This document shows, one piece after another, positions 23,946 through 35,300 of a stretch of 64,000 bases of DNA. The stretch lies in contig OX459097.1 of assembly GCA_949775045.1 (NCBI GenBank), positions 20,371,668 through 20,435,667 of the forward strand, written 5' to 3'. Each line of letters starts with the position of its first letter. The stretch's first letter is position 1. This stretch comes from Metridium senile. Its lineage: Eukaryota > Cnidaria > Anthozoa > Actiniaria > Metridiidae. A program made the translations under genes and the position numbers. The notes beneath the pieces were generated by a model that searched no databases, was not told the DNA's origin, and saw only the letters and a program-made list of their open reading frames with translations.

Positions 23946-24675
23946 CATAATGCACAAATATATACCACAATACACATAGATGGAGTGTGACATTGCCTGG
24001 TGCCTGGTGGACAGCACTGTACAACGATATTTTTATTATACATTTTTCATTATATATCTCATTACATGCACTACTTTTGTATCAATTTATCAGTTAAGTT
24101 ATTAACAAAAACAATGATAATACGTTGCCCGCTACGAAAAACCAAAGGAAAAACCTCTTTTAGGATTAAAACCTTAGGAAACGTAGTCCTCGATCGATGC
24201 AAACGCATAAGCTCCGAGGGATAGAGCTATATATACGATAGTTTGATAAACAATACACATACATTTGATTAAATTATCGATAAATATAAAGTTTGGTTAC
24301 AACCTATACGGCTGTCCAACAAGCGTTAAGATCTATGTCGAATAAAAAGGACTTCACGCGGTTGTTGGAGCGTAGGTTCCCTTGCTCCAAGCAATCACGC
24401 CCCAAGACCGATCACGCGCCGAGCGGGAAACATTGCATTGATGATGATGATGATGATGAAAGAAAGATTATTTCTATATCAGCCTATATATACTATATAC
24501 GAATTCATTGTTATTCAAATAATGCTATTCCCTATATGGAACTATTGTGTAATAGTAAACCACTTCACGTGAAAATATATGCTTTGAACTGTAAAGAATA
24601 CGCTTTCCAACTTCACTTTGTTGTGTTGGAAAGCCTTAATTGATTGCGACAACGATTTTTAAAATGGGTGTATAT

Positions 24676-25158
24676 AGTCAATGTCATTAACGTCGTCCAC
24701 GTAAAGTAGAGATTAACACAACAACAGGTACACGTGATTCTTTGTTTATTTGTTTTCAACCGTTGAAATGTTTAATGATACATTAGAGAGCACATGGGCA
24801 AATTGTAATGCGCATGCGTTTGTTTTGGTTGTAAAAATCATTTGTACGTCGAATGAGATAATTTTATGCTGGCATGGAACATTTGGTTTGCATGCAATCT
24901 CATCTTTCACAGTTATGTTCATGAACCGAATTACTGAGACATAAAATGTCTCTAAAGTTGCTTGTCAAAAATGCATGTGTTCATTGCTGGCTGAATCACA
25001 AAACTAACAACAGAAGTGTATAACCATGCTTAGCAATTGATTGAATGCCCATGCAATAAAACCTTAGTTTTTCTGGCACAGTCAAATGAAAAACACTCTA
25101 GCATATCAGAAAAACATGGTATCACGTGACATTAAAATATATTTATTAACTGATTAAT
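24676..25158. other. Intergenic sequence without a recognised feature
   Basis: AT-rich; only short open frames of no recognisable family. Confidence 0.4.
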
Positions 25159-25191
25159 TGGTTGGTTGGTTGGTTGGTTGGTTGGTTGGTT
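25159..25191. repeat. GGTT microsatellite
   Basis: About eight repeats of ggtt. Confidence 0.95.
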
Positions 25192-25203
25192 AAATAAAAA
25201 ACA

Positions 25204-25441
25204 CTACACAAGTCGTCCGCCATTTTGAATATTTTGGTAGAAAAGATCAGTGCGCATGAGTAGTATGATTTTGGATTGACCAATCAGCGGTTTTAAAGCT
25301 GTGTTCCTCGCCTGTTCGTCCCCCAGCACATCCCCCAGCACTTCCCTTTGATTTTGGCACTCAATTTTGGCACGGCCTGAATTAGAAAGCCAGGAAGAAG
25401 AGACGGCAGAAGTCATAAAGAAAACTAATAAAACTAAAATA
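25204..25441. promoter_or_regulatory. Candidate bidirectional promoter
   Basis: Locally GC-richer, with gaccaatcagcgg (CCAAT box, 25279) and ttttaaag 10 bp later. On the + strand it leads to an ATG in good context (aataATGGC, 25442) followed by a strong donor. On the minus strand caaaATGGCGGACGAC starts at about 25222. Inferred from sequence only. Confidence 0.4.
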
Positions 25442-28400
25442 ATGGCTCTGGTTTTTGTCAAACCGAAGGCAAGAATATACGTACTCAATCAACGGTGAGT
25501 GTACAGCATTTTATTTCATTTTGTACCTACAATATGTACACTTTCTACTAAAACTATAAGCTAAAGTAAATTAGCTATGCTTTACTAATAACAATAACTT
25601 GTGCAATAATACTCTTAAACTTTTAGCACTCAAATGAAGAAGTCAATTATTTTTATTGTGCTAATTCCCAAAGGAAAAATTAATGATTGAAACTTATTTA
25701 AATAAATTTACTTTTTACTGCAATAAATGCTTTACACGTGTAAGTTGATTGAGCTTGCAAACTTGTTTTAGGGGATTGAATGTACTAAATATTACTTAAA
25801 AGTACTAGTTATACACAACATCTTTGATATGATAAAGACAATCCCATGTAATTGTCATAAATGTCCACAGGAAAATTCCTAATTGATACATCAAGTTGGA
25901 AACTTGTTGGTAAATCATCAGTATTTCATTGGTATGATATGTCAGACAAGACATGTTGGAATATGAAAAGATAAAATACACCAACTTGGAAAATGTAAGT
26001 TGCAAAACCACAAACCACTGAGCATAGTTACTGACAATATTAATATTTGAATGCATTGTGTACAAACATCAAAATTTGATCTAATGGCAATAGTATTTCA
26101 GTATAATAGAGTGCAATGTAAATTGCATAGAAACTTTTATGAACATGTTGCTTTTGTACATTTAAGAAAAATAGCCACTAATTTGAAAGCTGCATGCACT
26201 ATAAAGTACAAATTCCAATACATTGCAGCATAACTCAAACGAAATTGCTTGATATAGTGCTCAAATACAGATCTAAATAATAATTTGATACATAAACTAG
26301 ACGCTCTAGGGGCGTGAAGTCGGGCTAGTCATAAAATCAAAACAGGAGGCTAAACAATTCTACGTTGGGCTTCCTGTGTTCGTTCCCAAAGCATCATGGG
26401 GCCTATACGCGACATGACAGATAGATAGATATATAGATACATAGATTGACTAAAAGGTAAACCTAGAGTCGGGCCCTCTAGCCCTACTAATATATTTCCA
26501 ATTGCTGGCTGATTTGTGCGAGTCATGACTTAATAATTTTCCAAGTAATACCCATTGGTACATGGTATTGTCAATGAGTATTATCACTGATGCGAACAAG
26601 GAAATATTGACAAAAATCAGTAAATTAATTATAATTAATATATACATTGGAAGATTTGTGAAAGGAATTATCGTAATACTCCATTTTCTAGATCTCTTTT
26701 ACACAGTAGTAGCCTCAAAAGCATGTTACAACCATGCATGGATCTGCAAGGGATCTGTATGTAAAAAAGACAAAATAATTTCTTACTGGTTTTATTTAAA
26801 TTAACTCGTCTTAACTCGCCTTAACTCGCGCATTGAAATTTTGTGATTTTCCCTCAACTCGCCTTAACTCGCCCAAACTCGCTGCGAGTTAAGGTGATTT
26901 TAGGTCCCAGACTAGGCCTAGTTTTCGACCTCATTTTGTGCAACTTAATGAAAACGGGTATTAATTACACCCGCTTTTTTTAAGTTATTATGAATTAAAA
27001 TTACATTTACAATGAATTTTATTTTTATTATTATCGAGCTTCTATAAATCACTGTTCACTGTTAGTCTATTTTAAAATATCTTTTGGTGAATGTCTCTAG
27101 AGTACAAACACTAAAAGTGTGCAACATAAATACCACTAAATACTGCTAAATTATGCAAATTCGTTTGTCCTCTAGAGTACAAATACTAAAAGTGTGCAAC
27201 ATAAATACCACTAAACACTGCTAAATTATGCAAATTCTTTTGTTCTCTATTGTTTAATCAACACTATTTAGTGGTAAATATAGTACAAAGTATTGCACAC
27301 TTTTAGTGTTTGTACTCTATTGTTTAATCAACACTAGTACTATTTAGTGGTAAATATAGTACAAAGTATTGCACACTTTTAGTGTTTGTACTCTATCTAT
27401 AATAAAATAATAAAATAAAACAAATGAAGCAAAACAATGAGACACTCGTAACTAGTCCACCACTCCTATTTACACCTCAACATCTGAACCACTGTCCATC
27501 GACGGCACCAAATTAAATAAATACCTATCATCCTCCTCGACGAGTCCCATAAACTCAACGTACGGCTTGTCACGTGTCATGAAAGTCTCCATTCTTTGAA
27601 TTACGTCATTGAAAGGTGGTCGGTCTTGCGCATGTTCTTTCCAGCAGTCTTTCATGAGGGAGTATCTAAAGATAAGAGTCTTTGGATCAGTAAGAATAAG
27701 ATATAGTATACAAGTTTATTTTGTAAACAGTGTTTATCCTGTAAAAAAAAATGTAACCTCCCCCCGATGGTTTATAGAAATAAAGATGATGATGATGATG
27801 AAGCAAAACTGAATATTATTAACTTGTCCCCGAATTTTTCCAATATAATATAAATAATACTGTGTCAATAAATACCTTATTATTAAATATATTTAATATT
27901 TTATTACGTATAATAGTGAGTACGTAAGAATGATTCCTCCGATGAAAATAAATCATTAACAATTCAAGGAATATAGTTAACGATCAGAGAACCAAGAGGC
28001 TTTTGATCGAATATTTTGAATGAGATGCACACTACAGGCGAAGGGCTAGCACTTAGGCTTATGGATATGCTGATCGTGTTTTAATTATGAGAAAAAAACA
28101 TTCGTCAAAGTGGGCTAAAAATGAGTAAATCTCGAGAAATGACAATCTTTGTTGCTGCGTTTTTCTTCATCCAAGAAGCATTTTGAAGAAACGTTGCTTG
28201 AATGTAAGAGACTATGACATATTGTTTTAAAATTGCCAAATTATAATTTATGTTTTAAACCTGATTCTATGTTGTATTGAAGTGAAATTCGGCTTTTATC
28301 TGTTTTTTACTCAAATTCAAAACCGTTTTACACAGAGTAAATGTTTTTGCCCCAAAATTAAAATTGCAATTTTACAAAGCAGTTTCCTTTATCTTTTTAG

Positions 28401-29392
28401 TACTACAGTCCATTTGCTCCACAAAATTGAACGACAATGTGATTTTAAAGAAATTGTTGGTATCAACCTCGGAGAATCGTCAGATTGTTATTGTTATTCA
28501 CTGGCATAGTTTACCAAGATCCTCATGTGTTTTTCATAGTCGAAACACAATTTATAAGGTAACTTGAATGTTAAAAAATTATCATCAATAGTTTAATTTT
28601 CAGTATCTCATTGCATTTTCGAGCTGTTGTTGCTCTAATGTGTAAATCATTATGCAGTTAAATTCTTCTTCACTAAGTGCTACCTCGTTTCAAAAAATGT
28701 GAAATAACTTATGATAAAGGTTTTGCCCCAAGTTGATTTTTTATGACTTCACAGCTGATAGATTATAGAATATATTTTAATTGTTGTTTTGTCTTGCAAA
28801 ATTGGACGGTTTCTGCACGGTGACTGAGTGCATGAGAACCCTGGGTCAGCCATCTTGAGGACCGATCTGATGTTTACAAGTATACCGTGACCAATTCATG
28901 CAACAAGACCAAATGTCTAAAATTGCTTAAAAATTGTTATGCAACAACAGCAATGATAATCTGAATAATTCACATCATCTTGTGTAGTTAAATTCATGAT
29001 AAAGTTTCTATTATATGTAAATATAATATATATTCTTCTATTAAAAATAATGCATGAATATGACCTGCATGATTATATAATCTTTGTGCACTAACATAAT
29101 TCAAAATTGCTGATGGTTATGAAGTATATCAATCACATATATACTTTTATTCTTAGTTCTTAGTTTATTACACTAATACTAGAAGTGATTAAGTGCATGT
29201 GATTGCTTAGCAAAATTACCATGTGTACTTATTGGAATACAATTGAGTAGTTTCAAACACCTGTTTGTCTGTTCTAGCAAGTGTGGTTGTTGAATTATTG
29301 TTCATTTAAACTTGTCAAAGTATGAAGTATTTCAATAAAGTGGCTTAACATTTTTTTTTATTGTTTTCAGGAAAATGAAAGCTAGTAGTTGA
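25442..29392 (+). CDS. Candidate two-exon microprotein or non-coding transcript
   Basis: Exon 25442-25494 (MALVFVKPKARIYVLNQ) ends at a perfect gtgagt donor. The best downstream acceptor in phase is at 29371, after ttttattgttttcag, and adds RKMKASS and a stop at 29390-29392, giving 24 residues. An aataaa follows at about 29899. The 3.9-kb intron has nothing coding. It may equally be a lncRNA, or the real second exon may be elsewhere. Confidence 0.25.
26365..26485. repeat. Dispersed repeat unit with ATAG microsatellite
   Basis: Starts gggcttcctgtg, has an atag/atac run in the middle and ends aaggtaaacctagagtcggg. The same order of parts is found inverted at 63160-63265. Confidence 0.65.
26803..26925. 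mobile_element. Short element built of CTTAACTCGC-type decamers
   Basis: Tandem degenerate decamers (cttaactcgc) turn over into gcgagttaagg and end ttttaggtcccagactaggc. Its right end resembles that of the element at 53060-53292. Confidence 0.6.
27095..27395. mobile_element. TAGAGTAC-family MITE, copy 2
   Basis: Same ends and inner sequence as 23253-23540, again with terminal parts duplicated in tandem. It lies 75 bp downstream of the stop codon of gene B and may contribute to its 3' UTR. Confidence 0.78.
27470..27665 (-). CDS. Gene B last exon: kinase end and tail
   Basis: LMKDCWKEHAQDRPPFNDVI, PYVEFMGL, then DDRYLFN and SGSDVEV and stop. It differs from C by a few inserted residues after YL, which disrupt the GYLV motif. 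Confidence 0.9.
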
Positions 29393-32300
29393 TGTAATAT
29401 GTATGGAGAAATGTTTACTTTCTACAGAAACATGACATTTTCATCTGAGCATTCAATTAGAAAAACAAAATGAATGCCCAATGTGCAATGATATCCTCAT
29501 AAAACAAAGATAAAATTCATTGTTGTATGGCTCTTAACTCTTTAAAAATATTGATATATGTGTATGTATATAAGCATCATTTGGGGTCTTTGGGGTGTAT
29601 AGTCATGGGTCATTTATAGTTATAGTCTCCAGATCAAAAGACTACAAAGCTCTTCCTTTAATAAAAATTTAATCAAACTTTAAGTATTGCAAAACAATAT
29701 TATGTTTTGTGTTAGAATTCCCTTTTAATTTCAGCCTCAGTGCTAGCTGTAAACTCTGAACTGATACAGACACTTATTCACAATATTAAAAATTATATGT
29801 ACATATGAAGTTATTGCTCTATTTGTCATTGATAGCATTTCAAAACTTATCTATTTTTTCTTAGAGTACTACCCCCAACCAATTTAGAGTGATATTCATG
29901 AAATAAAATTGCTGATGTACTAGCCTTTGTTCATTTATATTTAGTGGCTTTAATCATAGTCAAAGACAAGTAAAGTTGTAACTAAATTTCGGTATTCACT
30001 AATAATTTTTCAAGATTGAGCAAAAGTGTCTAAAAACTCTAAAATAGTGCAAAATATCGTGTATGAAACTGAAAGATCTTCAATTCATTCGATCCAGGTG
30101 AACGATGGTGATTGTGTCGAGCCATAAACAAAGAAGATCTTCGTGGATAAAACGTATAACCCTTATTGTTCGCGTTATATTCAAACCTCAGTATGCTGTG
30201 CATTTCCTGGATAGCTATAGAATTGAAAACGAAATGAAATAGAAGAATAAACTTCGCTTTTCGTGTGATGCAAGCCATGTTTATGTTTTACTTTTAACAA
30301 AAAGAATAGGTGTGTGTCAGCGGCTCAACAAAAATGATTTCCGCAACGCATGCGCAGACAAATTACCTACATGCTTATTTATCCGCCATATTGGACTACT
30401 CATATTGGACTCCACAGGAATCCCGAAAACATATGATGGAATACACAGGCAACCCAAACTATATACATTACATAATGCATAACACTACATCATTAAAATA
30501 TATTGGGGGTTTATTCTGAGTTACTTACATATCATCAGGACAAAGATCAGGTTTATCCATCCTATAGCCTTCCTTCAGAAGGGATAGAAGCTTCTGGTTG
30601 CAGACAGTACGGTGCGGTAACTTGCCTTTCAAAACAAAATACTACACTGTCAAAAATGTCAAAGTGGACCATCTTCATCAATATTATCAGCCTAATCTTC
30701 ATTTATTATGTTCATCATCATCATCATTATTAAGCTCATAATTATCATTATTCGGCTTATTGTTATCACATTTGATCACTAGTATCACTATAATTGCCAT
30801 TCATATTTAACTTTCAAATAATTTGCAGGAAAAGATTAATTGCCATCAACGTTATCGCTGTCTTCGTATATTATATAAGTGATATCATAATCTTTTTCAT
30901 CCAAATCATATCTTTATTACATTTTCAACGAGTCACTATACTAATAAAATTGGTTATAACAAATTAATCTTCATCGTTATCCTTACATTATTGCAATCGC
31001 TACGATTAAAACTAGTTCAAATAACAATGGCGTTTGAAAATAAAAAAAAAACAATCTTGAGGTCGAAAGGTATCGTGGGATAAATTCAATTGGGGCATCA
31101 TGATGAATCAGGCGAAGAAATAATGAAAGTACGTTTGCAAGGGTTTCTTAAAAAAGATCAAAATGACAAATAAAAACTAAAAATTAAGCTGTTTTTCTTA
31201 CCCAAAGAGTATATCTCCCAAAGCACCACGCCGTATGACCATCTGATAAAAACAACATCGACATTATATATATTTTAATTACTTTGGATTTGAATGGAAT
31301 GCTCTTTGAACATGTGTGGTATTTCAATAATAGATTGTTATGGGTGGCAGTCAATTATGTTTTGCTTAAATTGCACTTACACATCACTTTTGCTGGTAAA
31401 TATCTGGTCATCCATAGCTTCAGGTGACATCCATTTTAAAGGCAGCTTACGGTGTCCCTGGGCCTGGTACACCTGGTCCTCATAGGTCACGTGACGTGAA
31501 AGACCAAAATCAGCGACTTTAGCAACAAAGCCATCAGCTAAGAGAATATTACGAGCAGCGAGATCACGATGAACGATTCCCTTTGATGACAAGTATTCCT
31601 GAATATACAAGATTGTGAGATTAAAATAATAATAATAAGAAAACAAAACTTAGACCTAATAATCAAAATTAACCATAAAACAAAATCTGCCAAACCGCTG
31701 TTTTCAAACTGAACGTAGATCGAATTATAACACTACAAAAATTCATTAATAATTCATGAGAAATCGACCAAAGAAGTCGTAACCGTGATGAGTGTTTTAA
31801 CTGAAGATAAAGATTCACCCAATTTACAAAACCTTTAACCTGCATTTTCTCTAATAAACTTTCATAAATCCTTGTGTGTTTTTTTTTACAAAAACAGAAA
31901 ATATAGGTTGGAGTTTTTGAAGCCGTTTAATAAACTCGCAGATCGTGTTTTATCAGGTCTAAAACCACTTGGCTTCGCCTCGTGGTTTTAAATCCTGATA
32001 AAAACACTCCTACCCGTTTATTAAACTATACTTGCCATTCTTGTAGTGATGATCTTTGAAACACTGAATTATTCCACTCATTAATGACTAGGTCTGAGAA
32101 CTGAATAAATTGTAGTTCCTCTTCCTTACCATTCCTTGTGCAATTTGCCATGAGAAAGACATCAGTTCCTCTAGCAGTTCCTCTGCACTCTCATGGTCGT
32201 TGCCCTTCTCATCCTCGTTCACTCCCTCTGTGGAGTTGTTTATTGAACGACGAATCAGCACATATGTCTGAAAATAAAATCCAATGCTATTTTACACAGC

Positions 32301-35300
32301 AAAGTCCTGCAGATCAAAATCCTTAGTGAATGCGCAAGATTTTATATAAACAGATAACCATATTTTGTGTGTTTAAATGGCCAAGAAGAAGCGTAGTCGT
32401 ATTCTATTATCATGGTAAGCCAGGGAAGAATTCACAGCTATAATCGTTACATCGTGACTAGCAAATTTCAATTTGGCTAATTTGATGTAAGCTCCGCCTC
32501 CAAACTGATCGACGGATCGGAAAAACCGAAAATCTTATTAAAAATAGAAATTTGCTATTTGCAATACAACCATTGTCGCTGTAATTCGATGGAACTGTTT
32601 TATTTACGTATTCCTATGGTCGGTAAGTTTGCACTACTTGCCTTTTTGCGTTTGTCCCTCAGGAAGTTGAGCAAGTCTCCATATCGTGCAAACTCTACAA
32701 CTAAAAACACTTGTTCTCCTTTAGTGCAGCAGGCAACCATACTAATGATGTTTCTATGGCAACCAACATTCTTCATCAAATCGATTTCACGAAGAAATTC
32801 TTTTTGCTCATCTTCTGATGCTTCATCTGCTAGTTTAAAATTACCATAAAATCAAAATAATCAATACGCTCAAATATTTATAGAAAACAATTTAATAACT
32901 GCAGAAATGGGATACAGAAGAAATCAATAAAAACTACATTATTGAATACATGAATACATGTCAGACGAGCGTGACTGATCAATCATTAACACCAAAATTA
33001 ATTTGTACTGTAATGTACTGTCCAAATAATATGTTCTTACTCACCGTGTAACATTTTCACAGCTACAATAACATCCTTCATGATGTTTTGTTTATCGTCG
33101 ACTAATTTCTGTCCCTTCCCATCGGTGTTGTTTGTGTCTGTCAATTCTACGTCCATGCGGCCTTTCCATACTTTACCAAAAGCTCCATGGCCGATCTCTT
33201 GTAGTAGTTCAATCTTTTCAAGCGATAATTCCCATGGGTCTTCACGGGAGGAGTGACTGTGTCTTACAAAAATATCAGTCTGAGAATGTAGTCTATTTAG
33301 GAAATAGAAAATCGATAGGAATTGCAGCACATGAAAACCTTTTTTTAGTCTAATTTTCAAAAATTCACTACAGTCATACCAATTTCAGCAATTATATCAA
33401 GATTGATAAGGTAGCCTTACAGCAACTCTCTCATTGGCTACAAAATCTATCTGATTTAATAATTCACTTTGATTTAGACCAGTCTGAACGCAGCTCCACG
33501 ACTTTCCAGTTTTGGAATGAGCTAGCAGAACATTTACACTGACTTAAAATTTGACCTATCTACAATATGTTGATCGCGTTAGAATCCCATATCGCATTAG
33601 AAACTCGCGCACTGATTGGCTGAAACACAAACCGGATGAGAGGGTATTCAGAGTGATATTCAACGCTCAGAAAGCTGAATTCAACGCTCAGAAAACTGAA
33701 TACCACCCACTCGATAAATATAGCTTTTTTCATTATTATCCGTGCATTTAAAAGATGAATCAACCAAGCAAGTAATTTTAACTTCAAAGAGTATAGAGGC
33801 AAATGATTAACTTCCTACTAGACGAGTTTTGCTTTAAGAAAGAGCATTTATTTCCTGCGACTAGCTCGGCATGAAAAGCGATTGATTTCTTTCGCTTCGA
33901 TTGCTTAGTTTTTAGTCGCTATTTTTCACGACTTGACGGCAATTTTTTTTATCAAAGACAACATTTTTAAGAGTGAGTGACCTGGTCACAGGTGTAATCG
34001 ATGAAGATGAGGCATGATCGTCCGGGGTGGTGTAGTCTTGAGAAAGACTAATGGTGTTGATGTCTGACGTTTTGAAAGGTTGTAGAAACGTCAGACATCA
34101 ACACCATCAGTCTTTCTCAAGACTACACCACCCCGAACGATCATGCCTCATCTACAACAACATTTTTAATCATCAAACAACTTTTCTTGAGTCGTGGAAC
34201 ATAAACTAAACAGCCAGACAATTTTAAAACGGGTATTAATGAGCTTTATTTTCAATTTCACGGGTAGTTTGCAAACTTCAACCTAAAGTTTACACTAAAT
34301 TAAAATTGAAACATAAACCAGAAAAAAACCTTATAGTTAATTGTTTGTGATTCAAAAACTCTAAGCTTTGAACATGTTCATTGCAGTCCTAGTTTCAGTG
34401 TAAAAGTTTGAGATTTTTACTCATCTTCGGCGTTTTTGATTGAAATCAAACACTGCAGTGAAGCAAACACTTTACTAAAAAAAGATTTGTAATGTTTTAG
34501 CCTTTTCTTCAAAACTTAGTTTTAAAACATTTAAAAGAAAAAAACATACCTAAACATGATTTGTAGCCAGTCGGCTTTTGAGAGGATTTTTTTGTCGGTT
34601 TAACTTTCATGAAACAACATCTTCAGTTTGGTTTTTCCTTCGTCGTTGCATTGTAGCTGAATCTATTGCCGATCCATTGCCGAATTTCACGTGTAAAGTC
34701 CTTACTTCTTCGTTGTTAGCTTTAGTAGAGAACTCTGTTTAGATTTGTATATATAAGCTTGGTAACAGAATTGAATTGATCATCGAAAAACAAGTAATTT
34801 GGTCACTACGACTGAGGTTGATTGAAATGGTACGTTTGACTCAGTTGTCGTTCAGCAGATTTCTTTCCGCTTTCTTATTGGCTAAGCGTACGCTGAGCTA
34901 CAAAATGGTTTTTAGTCATGCGTAATAAGATTCACTTTTTTTTAAATAAACTTTGCATTACGTTAAAAACCGTGTCGGTGTAGGATTCAAGGAAAATTCA
35001 TTGTTCGACTCGGGAATTCCACATTAAATTTACTACGCGGCTCGTGCGATATCGTCTTTACTCGTGAATTCAATGTGGAATTTCACTCGTCGGCCAATGA
35101 ATTTACCACTCGTCGGTCAATGAATTTACCTATAGAATAAAACAATGATGACATGTGATGATAGGCACTGAGGCCCGAAAGCATGTCAAATTCATGTCAA
35201 ATTCAATGTCGAATCCATACTTACTTTTAATAAACTATAAATGTTTACCTGTTTGCGTGTTTTTGGTTTCTCTTCTTAATAAATACGTAGAACAGCAACA

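Noticed and set aside
25204..25488. Minus-strand 94-codon frame with hydrophobic start
   Set aside because: The start codon is TTG, not ATG, and the + strand has a better ATG and donor in the same segment.
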